Source: Sporosarcina sp. P2 (GTDB taxonomy: Bacteria > Bacillota > Bacilli > Bacillales_A > Planococcaceae). Taken from it: a DNA stretch of 64,000 bases. The stretch lies in NCBI RefSeq assembly GCF_002743255.1, contig NZ_PDYY01000005.1:124001-188000 (forward strand), written 5' to 3'. Of this stretch, positions 20,584 to 29,425 are shown piece after piece. A program made the translations under genes and the position numbers. Within the stretch, counting starts at the first letter, position 1. Every line of letters starts with the position of its first letter. A model generated the notes under the pieces. The model saw only the letters and a program-made list of their open reading frames with translations, was not told the origin of the DNA and did no database searches.

Positions 20584-20623
20584 GGAGGAAGTTCATAGTC
20601 GCTTAGGCGGCATGACTTCCTCC
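20584..20623 (+). terminator. Hairpin between rbfA and truB, possible weak terminator
   Basis: GGAGGAAGT (20584-20592) pairs with ACTTCCTCC (20615-20623), with an inner CGC/GCG stem. The run after it (CTTCTTA) is a poor T tract, so it may be an mRNA processing or stability element instead. Confidence 0.5.
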
Positions 20624-20674
20624 CTTCTTACATAGAGCAAGTTTTTCTGAATGAATTTAGGAAGAAGGGGTAAG

Positions 20675-21586
20675 ATGAACGGTATTCTACCTTTATGGAA
20701 AGAGAAAGGTATGACGTCGCATGACTGTGTCTTTAAGTTACGAAAGATATTACGGACAAAAAAAGTCGGACATACAGGCACGTTGGATCCTGAAGTAGAA
20801 GGTGTCTTGCCTATATGTATAGGAAGAGCCACAAAAGTCGCTTCATATATTACAGATGCAGGTAAAGAGTATATCGCAACCGTATCTATAGGGCGCTCAA
20901 CGGAAACAGAAGACGCGCAAGGCGAGACTGTAATAAGTGATTTAACACAAAAAGAATTCACCAGGAATCAAATTGTAGAAGCATTAGAGCAACTAACAGG
21001 TGAAATCACTCAAATCCCACCTATGTATTCAGCGGTAAAAGTAAACGGCAGACGTCTGTATGAATATGCGAGGAAAGGCATTGATGTAGAACGTCCTGTT
21101 CGTAAAGTGCAGATCTATCAAATGGATTTATTGAATGAAGATCAACTTTTTAGTGGCGAAGAAGTAATGTTTTCCATTAGAGTACGTTGTGGTAAAGGAA
21201 CTTATATCCGAACGTTAGCTGTGCAAATTGGCGAACTGCTTGGATATCCAGCACATATGGATTCCTTAGTCCGAACTATTTCAGGTAATTTTGACGAATC
21301 ACATTGTAAAACTCTCGAAGAAGTAGCACAAGTGATGGAGTTAGATCAATTACAGACAATTTTGCGTCCTATCGAAGATGTATTGACTGATTTTCCACAA
21401 CTTGAAATCGATGCAGCATCATTGGAATCTATACGAAATGGTCAAGTGCTTCCCGCAGTACCACTGCTAACTGATCACCCTTCTATCATGATGATGTTCG
21501 AAGGTCGTGTGTTGGCAATCTATCAAAAACATCCAACAAAGCCCGGTTTAATGAAACCGGAAAAAATGCTGCTAGCTAGTGAGTAA
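20675..21586 (+). CDS. truB: tRNA pseudouridine(55) synthase
   Basis: Makes pseudouridine 55 in the tRNA T-loop. The 303-aa protein has the catalytic-aspartate motif KVGHTGTLDPEVEGVLP near residues 29-45, PPMYSAVKVNG near 115 and KGTYIRTLA near 175. ATG 20675 lies five bases from AGAAGGGG. The longer frame starting at 20651 would include the ribosome site and is rejected. It is 12 bases from ribF. Confidence 0.96.
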   Translation: MNGILPLWKEKGMTSHDCVFKLRKILRTKKVGHTGTLDPEVEGVLPICIGRATKVASYITDAGKEYIATVSIGRSTETEDAQGETVISDLTQKEFTRNQIVEALEQLTGEITQIPPMYSAVKVNGRRLYEYARKGIDVERPVRKVQIYQMDLLNEDQLFSGEEVMFSIRVRCGKGTYIRTLAVQIGELLGYPAHMDSLVRTISGNFDESHCKTLEEVAQVMELDQLQTILRPIEDVLTDFPQLEIDAASLESIRNGQVLPAVPLLTDHPSIMMMFEGRVLAIYQKHPTKPGLMKPEKMLLASE

Positions 21587-21598
21587 GGAGAGATAGAA

Positions 21599-22537
21599 AT
21601 GAAAATCTATAGATTACGGTATCCGGATTCGATAAATATTCGACAACATCTTGCTTCTTCGTTAGCTATTGGATTTTTTGATGGTGTACATAAAGGACAT
21701 CAGGAAGTCATTCGCAGTGCTAAAAAAGTTGCAGATGATTTATCGATCGAGACAGCTGTCATGACGTTCGACCCCCATCCATCACAGTTGTTTTCAGGAA
21801 AAAATGTTGGATATATTACACCGATTGAAGAAAAAATCAGGGTGCTTGAATCTCTTGGTGTGGATACTCTATTCATCGTCAGTTTTGATTGGGAATTGGC
21901 TAGTCTTTCACCGCAAAGATTTATCGATATCTTTATCAAAGGACTTGGTGTTAAACATGTTACGGCCGGCTTCGATTTTACATTTGGTTCAAAGGGTTCT
22001 GGGACGATGAAAGATATGCAGGAGCTATCGGAAGGTGAGTTTGGGACAACAGTCATTTCTAAAGTGACTTTCAATCAAGACAACAAAGTATCTTCCACGG
22101 AAATTCGCCAACTATTATCTAATGGTGATGTAGAAGCGGCAGCGGTACTTCTCGGTCGTCCATTCCGTACAATGGGTGAAGTAATACATGGAGAAAAACG
22201 GGGACGTCAGTTAGGTTTCCCTACAGCTAATATCCAAACTGCCGAAGAACATGTAGTTCCCGCTAGTGGTGTGTATGCCGTGCGTTGCCTGATAGGAGAT
22301 ACATGGTACCGCGGTGTCTGCAATATGGGTGTAAAGCCAACCTTTCATGATCCAGAACATCGAATTCCTACAGCTGAAGTACATCTGCTGGACGTCAATA
22401 TGGATCTGTACGGACAAAAAATGGCAATTGAATGGTTGTACCGTATACGTTCGGAACAAAAATTCGATTCACTTGATGCATTAAAAATGCAAATTGGAAA
22501 AGATAAGCAAACGGCAAAGGACTTATTAACCGACTAG
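21599..22537 (+). CDS. ribF: Bifunctional riboflavin kinase / FAD synthetase
   Basis: Phosphorylates riboflavin to FMN and adenylates FMN to FAD. The 312-aa protein has the N-terminal nucleotidyltransferase domain (AIGFFDGVHKGHQEVI near 22-37; HPSQLFSG; STEIRQLLSNGDVEAA) and the C-terminal kinase domain (GRQLGFPTANIQ near 200; NMGVKPTF near 240). Named ribC in B. subtilis. It ends the nusA-infB operon; rpsO downstream has its own promoter. Confidence 0.96.
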   Translation: MKIYRLRYPDSINIRQHLASSLAIGFFDGVHKGHQEVIRSAKKVADDLSIETAVMTFDPHPSQLFSGKNVGYITPIEEKIRVLESLGVDTLFIVSFDWELASLSPQRFIDIFIKGLGVKHVTAGFDFTFGSKGSGTMKDMQELSEGEFGTTVISKVTFNQDNKVSSTEIRQLLSNGDVEAAAVLLGRPFRTMGEVIHGEKRGRQLGFPTANIQTAEEHVVPASGVYAVRCLIGDTWYRGVCNMGVKPTFHDPEHRIPTAEVHLLDVNMDLYGQKMAIEWLYRIRSEQKFDSLDALKMQIGKDKQTAKDLLTD

Positions 22538-22544
22538 TTGGTTG

Positions 22545-22579
22545 TTGCAACTGACATAATGCCGTGATATGATACAATA
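22545..22579 (+). promoter_or_regulatory. Promoter of rpsO (two overlapping sigma-A options)
   Basis: Two hexamer pairs both have 17-nt spacing: TTGCAA (22545-22550) with TATGAT (22568-22573), and CTGACA (22551-22556) with TACAAT (22574-22579). Either would start transcription near 22580-22587. Confidence 0.65.
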
Positions 22580-22580
22580 G

Positions 22581-22668
22581 TGTTCATTACACGAACCTCT
22601 TCTTGGCAACACGAGTCACCAACGTTTGCTCGGGGGACGGGGATACTTTTATTTAGGAGGTGAAAAGG
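22581..22668 (+). promoter_or_regulatory. rpsO leader, candidate S15 autoregulatory element
   Basis: The leader can form GTTC/GAAC (22582-22585 with 22593-22596) and CGAG/CTCG (22612-22615 with 22629-22632), followed by the G-rich GGGGGACGGGG before the ribosome site. S15 is known to bind its own leader in several bacteria; I infer the same here from position and structure, not from a recognised consensus. Confidence 0.35.
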
Positions 22669-22938
22669 ATGGCTATTACACAAGAGCGCAAAGCTGAATT
22701 GATTAACGAATTCAAGACTCATGAAAATGATACTGGATCTGCTGATGTTCAGATTGCTATCCTTACTGAAGAGATCAATAACCTGAACAGCCACTTACGT
22801 ACTCACAAGAAAGATCACCACTCACGTCGTGGTTTGTACAAAATGGTTGGTACACGTCGTCGTCTATTGAGATATCTACGTGAAACTAACGTTCAACGTT
22901 ACCGTGATCTTATTGCATCACTTGGCTTACGCCGTTAA
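22669..22938 (+). CDS. rpsO: 30S ribosomal protein S15
   Basis: Primary 16S rRNA-binding protein of 89 aa. The family signatures [20 protein letters not shown] and [14 protein letters not shown] are intact. ATG 22669 gives MAITQERK, the standard start, with TAGGAGGTG upstream; the longer frame at 22660 is rejected. A strong terminator separates it from pnp. Confidence 0.98.
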   Translation: MAITQERKAELINEFKTHENDTGSADVQIAILTEEINNLNSHLRTHKKDHHSRRGLYKMVGTRRRLLRYLRETNVQRYRDLIASLGLRR

Positions 22939-22948
22939 TAAGACTGAG

Positions 22949-22972
22949 AAGCGGGCTTTGCCCGCTTTTTTC
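22949..22972 (+). terminator. Intrinsic terminator after rpsO
   Basis: AGCGGGC (22950-22956) pairs with GCCCGCT (22960-22966), followed by a T run. Confidence 0.9.
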
Positions 22973-23004
22973 TATGGAATTAAGATGAAATATTTCGCAT
23001 ATAT

Positions 23005-23046
23005 GTATCACGTTTGATACACTATGAATAATTACATACAAGGATG
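23005..23046 (+). promoter_or_regulatory. Probable pnp promoter with overlapping inverted repeats
   Basis: TTGATA (23014-23019), a 17-nt spacer and TACAAG (23037-23042) form a plausible promoter. The -35 overlaps an inverted repeat GTATCA/TGATAC (23005-23010 and 23015-23020). ATACA/TGTAT flanks the -10 (23036-23048). The repeats could be an operator or, in the RNA, a stem. Confidence 0.4.
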
Positions 23047-23078
23047 TATACAGTTTTACAATAGAGAGGAGTTCTACA

Positions 23079-25199
23079 ATGTCAGAACAGAAAAAAGTTT
23101 ATACACTCGATTGGGCAGGACGTACGCTTACAATCGAAGCCGGCCAACTTGCAAAGCAAGCTAACGGTGCGGTGCTCGTTCGCTATGGCGAAACAACAGT
23201 ACTTTCCACGGTAACAGCTTCTAAGAAACCAAAACCTCTAGATTTCTTCCCACTTACAGTGAATTATGAAGAACGCATGTACTCGGTTGGTAAAATCCCA
23301 GGAGGATTTATCAAGCGCGAAGGACGTCCTTCAGAAAATGCAGTATTGACTAGTCGGTTGATTGACCGTCCGATAAGACCATTATTCCCTGAAGGCTTCC
23401 GTAACGACGTCCAAGTAATTTCACTTGTTATGTCAGTGGATCAGGATTGTTCATCTGAAATTTCAGCTATGATTGGTTCTTCTTTGGCTTTATCTATCTC
23501 AGATATTCCATTTGATGGACCAATCGCAGGCGTTCAAATAGGTCGTATAGATGGAGAATTCATCATCAATCCTACACCGAGTCAGCTTGAAACATCAGAA
23601 CTTGATTTAGTCGTTGCGGGAACAAAACATGCAATCAATATGGTCGAAGCAGGAGCTAAAGAAGTTTCTGAAGAGATCATGTTAGAAGCAATTATGTTTG
23701 GTCACGATCAAATTAAGAAATTAGTCGAATTCCAAGAGAAAATTGTAGCTGAAATTGGCAAACCAAAGTTCGAAATCGAATTGTTCACATTGGATGCAGA
23801 CATCAGTAAAGAAGTAAAAGATCGTTGTGAAAACGAACTAATGACAGCAATCCAAACTGAAGAAAAGCATGCACGTGAGGAAGCGATCAATGAAGTGAAG
23901 GCAGCTGTACTTGAGCATTACACAGAAGCTGACGAAGAGACTATCAAGCAAGTGAAAGCGGTTCTTGAGCAAATGGTGAAAGATGAAGTACGTCGTCTAA
24001 TTACAGTCGACAAAGTTCGTCCAGATGGTCGTTCGCTTGACGAAATTCGTCCACTATCATCCGAAACTGGGATCTTACCTCGCACTCATGGTTCTGCATT
24101 ATTCACACGTGGACAAACACAAGTACTAAGTGTATGTACATTAGGGGCGCTTGGTGAAAATCAGATTATTGATGGTCTAGGTTCAGATGAGTCTAAGCGC
24201 TTCATGCATCATTATAATTTCCCGAACTTTAGTGTCGGTGAAACAGGTCCGATTCGTGGTCCAGGTCGTCGTGAAATTGGTCACGGTGCATTGGGAGAGC
24301 GGGCATTACAGCCTATGCTTCCCGATGAAGTGGAATTCCCTTACACAATGCGTCTAGTTGCAGAAGTATTGGAGTCTAATGGTTCCTCTTCACAAGCATC
24401 AATTTGTGCCTCTACAATGGCTATGATGGACGCTGGTGTACCACTCAAAGCACCTGTAGCTGGAATTGCTATGGGATTGATCAAAAAAGAAGAAGACTAT
24501 TCCATTCTGTCAGATATTCAAGGAATGGAAGACCATTTAGGCGATATGGACTTTAAAGTAGCAGGTACTAATAATGGTATTACTGCTCTTCAAATGGATA
24601 TCAAAATTGATGGTTTATCCCGTCAGATTTTGGAAGAATCTCTTGAGCAAGCGAAAATTGGTCGTATCAAAATTCTTGATCATATGTTGACGACAATATC
24701 TTCAACTCGTGAAGAATTATCTGAGTACGCACCGAAGATTATAGTCATCCATATCAAACCCGATAAGATTCGTGATGTGATCGGACCAGGTGGAAAAGTC
24801 ATTAATAAAATTATTGAAGAAACTCAAGTGAAAATCGATACAGAGCAAGATGGAACGATTTATATTTCGTCGCCAAACTCTGAAATGAATGAAAAAGCTA
24901 AGAATATGATCGAAAATATTGTGCGTGAAGCAAAAGTAGGCGAGTACTACTTGGCGAAAGTTAAGCGTATTGAGAAGTTCGGTGCATTCTTGGAAATCTT
25001 CCCGGGCAAAGACGGCTTACTTCATATTTCTGAGATTCAGGAAGCACGTACGAAAGAAGTAGAAGATGTATTAAAATTGGATGATGAACTATTTGTAAAG
25101 GTAATTGAAATCGACAGACAAGGTCGAGTGAATCTTTCACGAAAAGTAGTCATTCAGGAAGAAAAAGAACAAGAACAAGAACAAGCTAACAAAGAGTAA
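23079..25199 (+). CDS. pnp: Polyribonucleotide nucleotidyltransferase (PNPase)
   Basis: Phosphorolytic 3'-5' exoribonuclease, the main 3' decay enzyme in Bacillus. The 706-aa protein has two RNase PH cores (first with [19 protein letters not shown]; second with [20 protein letters not shown] and [20 protein letters not shown]), an all-alpha linker, then a KH domain (about 555-610, [19 protein letters not shown]) and an S1 domain (about 620-690, [19 protein letters not shown]). The length is normal. It is monocistronic between two terminators. Confidence 0.98.
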   Translation: MSEQKKVYTLDWAGRTLTIEAGQLAKQANGAVLVRYGETTVLSTVTASKKPKPLDFFPLTVNYEERMYSVGKIPGGFIKREGRPSENAVLTSRLIDRPIRPLFPEGFRNDVQVISLVMSVDQDCSSEISAMIGSSLALSISDIPFDGPIAGVQIGRIDGEFIINPTPSQLETSELDLVVAGTKHAINMVEAGAKEVSEEIMLEAIMFGHDQIKKLVEFQEKIVAEIGKPKFEIELFTLDADISKEVKDRCENELMTAIQTEEKHAREEAINEVKAAVLEHYTEADEETIKQVKAVLEQMVKDEVRRLITVDKVRPDGRSLDEIRPLSSETGILPRTHGSALFTRGQTQVLSVCTLGALGENQIIDGLGSDESKRFMHHYNFPNFSVGETGPIRGPGRREIGHGALGERALQPMLPDEVEFPYTMRLVAEVLESNGSSSQASICASTMAMMDAGVPLKAPVAGIAMGLIKKEEDYSILSDIQGMEDHLGDMDFKVAGTNNGITALQMDIKIDGLSRQILEESLEQAKIGRIKILDHMLTTISSTREELSEYAPKIIVIHIKPDKIRDVIGPGGKVINKIIEETQVKIDTEQDGTIYISSPNSEMNEKAKNMIENIVREAKVGEYYLAKVKRIEKFGAFLEIFPGKDGLLHISEIQEARTKEVEDVLKLDDELFVKVIEIDRQGRVNLSRKVVIQEEKEQEQEQANKE

Positions 25200-25208
25200 T
25201 CAATTCGT

Positions 25209-25255
25209 GAAAAAAGCCTCTTCCTGCACAAGTTGCGGCGAAGGAGGCTTTTTGT
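25209..25255 (+). terminator. Intrinsic terminator after pnp
   Basis: AAAAAGCCTC (25211-25220) pairs with GAGGCTTTTT, with an imperfect inner stem and T-rich 3' end. Confidence 0.85.
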
Positions 25256-25278
25256 TCTTACAATAAGGAGTGAAGTCT

Positions 25279-26538
25279 GTGATTCAAAAATATAATTGTT
25301 CAAATGGTGTACGCATTATCCATGAAAAAATGCCGCATTTACAGTCCGTGGCAATCGGTGTCTGGGTGCATGCAGGTTCAGCCAATGAAACTAAAGAGCA
25401 AGAGGGCATTGCCCATTTTATTGAACATATGTTGTTCAAGGGAACGGACACAAGAAGTGCACGAATGATTGCTGAGCAGTTTGATCAGATTGGGGGCGAT
25501 CTAAATGCCTTTACTTCTAAAGAAATGACTTGCTATTACACTACAGTCTTAAGTCATCATGCTTCATACGCATTAACTGTTTTATCTGATATGTTTTTCC
25601 ATTCTCAATTCAAAGAAGAAGAGATGGAAAAAGAAAAATCTGTCATTCTGGATGAAATATCTTCTGTTGAAGACATGCCTGATGAAGATGTGGACGAAAG
25701 ATTATGGGCCGGAATGTTCTCAGAGGATGCAATTGGAAAGCCTGTAGGTGGAAGGATTGAAACAATAAAGTCATTTACGAAAGAAATGGTTGAAGAATTC
25801 ATGGTGAAACATTATCGTCCCGAAAACTTGGTAATTTCCATTGCAGGAAATTATGATGAGCGTTTAATCAAGCTGATTGAAGCAAACTTCGGAAGCTATC
25901 AAAGTAAAGACCAGGCTTCTGTTTCGATAAAAGACGAAAAAGTACCGAATTTTACAGCACAACAAATCATCAAAACAAAAAATATTGAACAAGCTCATGT
26001 ATGCTTTGGTTATCCTTCTCTGCCTTCGACTCACGATAAAATTTACGAGTTAAGCTTATTTGATAGTATCCTCGGCGGAACGATGTCATCTAGGTTATTT
26101 CAGGAAGTTCGAGAGAATCGCGGTCTAGCCTATTCGATTCACACATATTATGCCGCATATAAAAATGCTGGCTCCTTTGTGATTTATTGCGGAACCTCTC
26201 CGGAAAACATTTTAGAGACGTATCGCACAATTGATCAGGTCATTGCGGAAGTACTCCATGATGGTCTAACAGACAAAGAATTGCGAAATGCCAAAGAACA
26301 ACTTAAAGGTAGTTTTGTTCTTGGTTTGGAAAGCTCTGAATCGCGTATGTATAGGAATGGACGCAATGAATTAGTGCTTGGCAAACATCAGACGATCAAT
26401 GAAGTCGTTGAACATATTGAGAATGTTGAAAAACGAAATGTCTATCGACTGGGACAGCAAATGTTAGAAAGTGATCGTGCACTATCCATTATCGCGCCTA
26501 AATCAAGTATTCAGCAATTAAAAAAATTGCAGAACTAG
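25279..26538 (+). CDS. mlpA: M16-family zinc peptidase MlpA/YmxG
   Basis: Mitochondrial-processing-peptidase-like protein of 419 aa. The inverted zinc motif HFIEH (near residues 45-50) and the downstream acidic ligand region EKEKSVILDEISSVED are present, so the enzyme should be active. The C-terminal R-Y segment (ENRGLAYSIHTYY) matches the family. The gene starts with GTG at 25279, eight bases after AAGGAG; an earlier GTG at 25270 overlaps the ribosome site. It has the same place (after pnp, before ymxH) as in B. subtilis. Confidence 0.93.
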   Translation: MIQKYNCSNGVRIIHEKMPHLQSVAIGVWVHAGSANETKEQEGIAHFIEHMLFKGTDTRSARMIAEQFDQIGGDLNAFTSKEMTCYYTTVLSHHASYALTVLSDMFFHSQFKEEEMEKEKSVILDEISSVEDMPDEDVDERLWAGMFSEDAIGKPVGGRIETIKSFTKEMVEEFMVKHYRPENLVISIAGNYDERLIKLIEANFGSYQSKDQASVSIKDEKVPNFTAQQIIKTKNIEQAHVCFGYPSLPSTHDKIYELSLFDSILGGTMSSRLFQEVRENRGLAYSIHTYYAAYKNAGSFVIYCGTSPENILETYRTIDQVIAEVLHDGLTDKELRNAKEQLKGSFVLGLESSESRMYRNGRNELVLGKHQTINEVVEHIENVEKRNVYRLGQQMLESDRALSIIAPKSSIQQLKKLQN

Positions 26539-26595
26539 TCGACTTCTCGCCTCTGATACATATGATGAAAGAGATCTTTATAGGGGAGGGCTTTC

Positions 26596-26874
26596 ATGAA
26601 ATTATCAGAACTGGCACAAAAAGAGCTGATTCAAGTAGAAGAAGGCATGAGGTATGGCTTCTTGGCAGAAACAGATTTGCTGTTCGACCGCAAAACAGGA
26701 GCAATCATCGGATTTGAAATACGGAAAAAATTAGGAAAAACTCTTTTTAGGCAAAAAGATCAAGATATAATTGAATATATTCCTTGGCATGAAATTGTGT
26801 TGGTGGGCGAAGATCGGATTTTATTTGGCAAAACGCATGAACTGAATAGAAAGGAAGTGGAAGAATATGACTAA
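26596..26874 (+). CDS. ymxH: YlmC/YmxH family sporulation protein (PRC-barrel)
   Basis: A 92-aa PRC-barrel-like protein (KTGAIIGFEIRKKLGKTLF, YIPWHEIVLVGEDRILF). The family is found in spore formers and named for sporulation; its biochemical role is unknown. It is translationally coupled with dpaA (8-bp overlap). A CATATGAT sequence at 26559-26566 resembles a mother-cell sigma -10 element, but I see no convincing -35, so I do not list a promoter. Confidence 0.88.
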   Translation: MKLSELAQKELIQVEEGMRYGFLAETDLLFDRKTGAIIGFEIRKKLGKTLFRQKDQDIIEYIPWHEIVLVGEDRILFGKTHELNRKEVEEYD

Positions 26875-27673
26875 ATGGCTTGTAGTAGGCACCGATCAAC
26901 GTTTGCGCATTGCGAATGAACTATTGGTAAAATCAGGAATTGACAGTGAGTATATATGTTCTGATACGTTTGATGAACAGTTAAAGCAAACTTTGATAGA
27001 TACAAAGCCTGATCATCTTCTACTTCCTTTGTTGATGATGGAACAAAGCATACCCGTAGACTATTTGAAAAAAGGCTCTTCTGTTTATTCCGGTAATACT
27101 TCAGCGAAATGGAGACAAGAGCTTGCTGAGAAATGTATAACGCATACGAATTATCTAGAAAATGAGCAATTCATTTGGAGAAATGCTCAATTGACTGCAG
27201 AAGCATTCGTTCATGTCTTTTATGAACATACCAAACGACAGATTGCAGGTAAGCATTTTTATATTGCTGGATTTGGCAGAGTAGGAAAAGCAATTGCCCA
27301 TACATTGTATCAATTGCAGGCCACTGTCACCATCGTTGCACGTGCTGACGGACAATTGGCGGAAGCAGAGGTGTTTGGATATAACACTCTAAAACTCCAT
27401 GATGCCACAACATTCACACATGGATACTTAGTTAACACTATTCCAGCTCCATGGCTCGATACAAATCAAAGCGGCACTGTTCATGTATTTGATGTCTCTT
27501 CAACACCTGGGTGCCTAAAGCATTCCAATTCCGCTGAATACTATACGATACACCTCAAATTGCCCGGGAAGCATTTTCCTGAGGATGCGGCTGCTGTATT
27601 AGTTGACGCGATTTTGAGAATAAGTATAGACGAAAGGGGAACTAAATGCTCAAAGGAAAACGAATCGGATTAG
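26867..27673 (+). CDS. dpaA: Dipicolinate synthase subunit A
   Basis: With DpaB, makes dipicolinic acid from the dihydrodipicolinate pathway in the mother cell for spore core dehydration. The 268-aa protein is shorter than B. subtilis SpoVFA (about 297 aa by memory) and quite divergent. It keeps a Rossmann NAD(P) motif (FYIAGFGRVGKAIA near 140) and the NTIPAPWLD and PGKHFPEDAAAVLVDAIL segments. It overlaps ymxH (8 bp) and dpaB (28 bp). The DpaA call rests on this context plus the DpaB gene beside it. Confidence 0.85.
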   Translation: MTKWLVVGTDQRLRIANELLVKSGIDSEYICSDTFDEQLKQTLIDTKPDHLLLPLLMMEQSIPVDYLKKGSSVYSGNTSAKWRQELAEKCITHTNYLENEQFIWRNAQLTAEAFVHVFYEHTKRQIAGKHFYIAGFGRVGKAIAHTLYQLQATVTIVARADGQLAEAEVFGYNTLKLHDATTFTHGYLVNTIPAPWLDTNQSGTVHVFDVSSTPGCLKHSNSAEYYTIHLKLPGKHFPEDAAAVLVDAILRISIDERGTKCSKENESD

Positions 27674-28236
27674 GCATCACTGCTTCACACTGCACATACG
27701 ACCAACTGCTTCCGATGATCGCTTCGTTGCAAAAAGAGGGAGCGATTGTCGTTCCAATTATTACACATTCAGTTCTTCATGCTGCAACGCGTTTTGGTAC
27801 GGGTGAAGAGTGGATTAAACGAATAGAAGAAGCGACAGGCGAGAAGGTAGTGACAAGTATTGTTGAAGCAGAACCATTCGGACCATCCAATCCGCTTGAC
27901 TGCATGGTAATTTCACCGCTTACGGGTAATTCCATGAGTAGGTTCGCAAATGCTGCTACTGATTCACCTGTTTTGATGGCAGCTAAAGCAACATTGCGTA
28001 ATGGTAAACCGGTAGTACTTGGTATTTCTACAAATGACGCACTAGGACTTAACGGAATGAATCTCATGAAGTTATTGAATATGAAACACGTCTTTTTTAT
28101 TCCATTCGGTCAGGATGATTGCATAAAAAAACCGAACTCCTTAATATCGGATTTCTCATTATTACCTGCTACTGTTGCATCCGCGATAGAAAGTAAACAA
28201 TTACAACCGTTACTAATAATTCATAATAATGCATGA
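27646..28236 (+). CDS. dpaB: Dipicolinate synthase subunit B
   Basis: Flavoprotein-fold subunit of dipicolinate synthase, 196 aa. Family features include RIGLGITASHCTYDQLLPMI at the N-terminus, then PLTGNSMSRFANAATDSPVL near 90 and NDALGLNGMNLMKLLN near 130. Its presence confirms that this organism makes dipicolinate-loaded endospores. It overlaps dpaA by 28 bases. asd follows behind a separate promoter. Confidence 0.93.
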   Translation: MLKGKRIGLGITASHCTYDQLLPMIASLQKEGAIVVPIITHSVLHAATRFGTGEEWIKRIEEATGEKVVTSIVEAEPFGPSNPLDCMVISPLTGNSMSRFANAATDSPVLMAAKATLRNGKPVVLGISTNDALGLNGMNLMKLLNMKHVFFIPFGQDDCIKKPNSLISDFSLLPATVASAIESKQLQPLLIIHNNA

Positions 28237-28243
28237 AAATAGA

Positions 28244-28272
28244 TTTTTAAATTCTTCAATATATGTTATAAT
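28244..28272 (+). promoter_or_regulatory. Probable sigma-A promoter of asd
   Basis: Consensus -10 TATAAT (28267-28272) with a weak -35 TTTTTA (28244-28249) at 17-nt spacing. The early transcript can form GGACA/TGTCC around 28301-28318. I found no lysine riboswitch consensus. Confidence 0.6.
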
Positions 28273-28353
28273 TCGTTCAATCACAATTAACGAGACGAGG
28301 ACATGACAATCTGTCCCTACTATTGCTTGTTAATAATTGAAAGGAAGATATAG

Positions 28354-29379
28354 ATGAAGAGTGTTACTGTTGCAATTGTTGGCGCGACCGGAGCGGTAGG
28401 TACAAAAATACTTGAGAAATTGGTGGAACGTAATTTCCCTGCCACTTCCATTAAGTTACTAGCATCTAAACGTTCAGCGGGCAATGAAATCATAGCGGGT
28501 GGAAAAACGTACGTTGTACAAGAAACAACGCCGGAAGCTTTTGAAGGTATCGACATTGCATTCTTTAGTGCCGGTGGAAGTATTTCCGAGAAGTTTGCAC
28601 AAGACGCAGTGAAAAGCGGAGCGGTTGTAATTGATAACACAAGCGCATTCCGCATGGACCCTAATACGCCACTTGTCGTTCCAGAAGTGAATCCACAAGA
28701 GTTGAAAAACCATTCAGGAATCATTGCGAATCCAAATTGTTCTACCATTCAGATGGTAGCAGCGCTTAAGCCTATTAAAGATCAATATGGACTGAGCAAG
28801 CTCATCGTATCTACTTACCAGGCAGTCTCAGGTGCCGGTGTGGAAGCGATTGATGAACTAGCGGAACAAAGCAAGCAATTCACGGATCGTAGTGAAATTG
28901 AAGCAGAAGTATTACCATCCGCTTCTGCAAAACGTCATTATCCAATCGCATTCAATGCGATTCCACAAATTGATTCATTTGATGAGTCGGGCTATACATT
29001 GGAAGAACTGAAAATGATCAATGAAACAAAGAAAATATTCGGCGATCAAAACATGGCAGTAGCAGCAACGTGTGTCAGATTACCAGTTGTATCCGGACAT
29101 TCAGAATCCGTTTACATTGAAATTGATCAAGACGACGTCACAGTGAAAGATATCCAGGCATTGATCGAAAATGCCCCAGGAATTGTCTTGCAAGATGATC
29201 CGGCTTCACAGCTCTATCCAATGCCACTTTATGCAGAAGATAAAGATGAAGTATTTGTAGGAAGAATCCGTAAAGATTTAGATAACAGCAAAGGATTCCA
29301 CCTATGGATTGTATCGGATAACTTATTAAAAGGTGCTGCATTAAACTCCGTGCAAATCGCAGAGGCACTTATCAAATAA
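28354..29379 (+). CDS. asd: Aspartate-semialdehyde dehydrogenase
   Basis: Reduces aspartyl phosphate to aspartate semialdehyde, the branch point to lysine/diaminopimelate and threonine/methionine. The 341-aa protein has the NADP motif VGATGAVGTKILEKL at the N-terminus and the catalytic cysteine in NPNCSTIQM (near 129). Later come YQAVSGAGVEAIDEL and the conserved RLPVVSGHSESVYIE (near 238-252). dapA lies 46 bases downstream; the aspartokinase gene dapG that separates them in B. subtilis is absent. Confidence 0.97.
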   Translation: MKSVTVAIVGATGAVGTKILEKLVERNFPATSIKLLASKRSAGNEIIAGGKTYVVQETTPEAFEGIDIAFFSAGGSISEKFAQDAVKSGAVVIDNTSAFRMDPNTPLVVPEVNPQELKNHSGIIANPNCSTIQMVAALKPIKDQYGLSKLIVSTYQAVSGAGVEAIDELAEQSKQFTDRSEIEAEVLPSASAKRHYPIAFNAIPQIDSFDESGYTLEELKMINETKKIFGDQNMAVAATCVRLPVVSGHSESVYIEIDQDDVTVKDIQALIENAPGIVLQDDPASQLYPMPLYAEDKDEVFVGRIRKDLDNSKGFHLWIVSDNLLKGAALNSVQIAEALIK

Positions 29380-29425
29380 ATTGTGTAAGTAGAATTAAGA
29401 ATGATAACGAAAAGGAATGGTCAAT

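Noticed and set aside
21543..21560. Hairpin CCGGTTT/AAACCGG near the end of truB as a terminator
   Set aside because: It lies within the coding sequence, has no T run, and ribF follows within the same operon.
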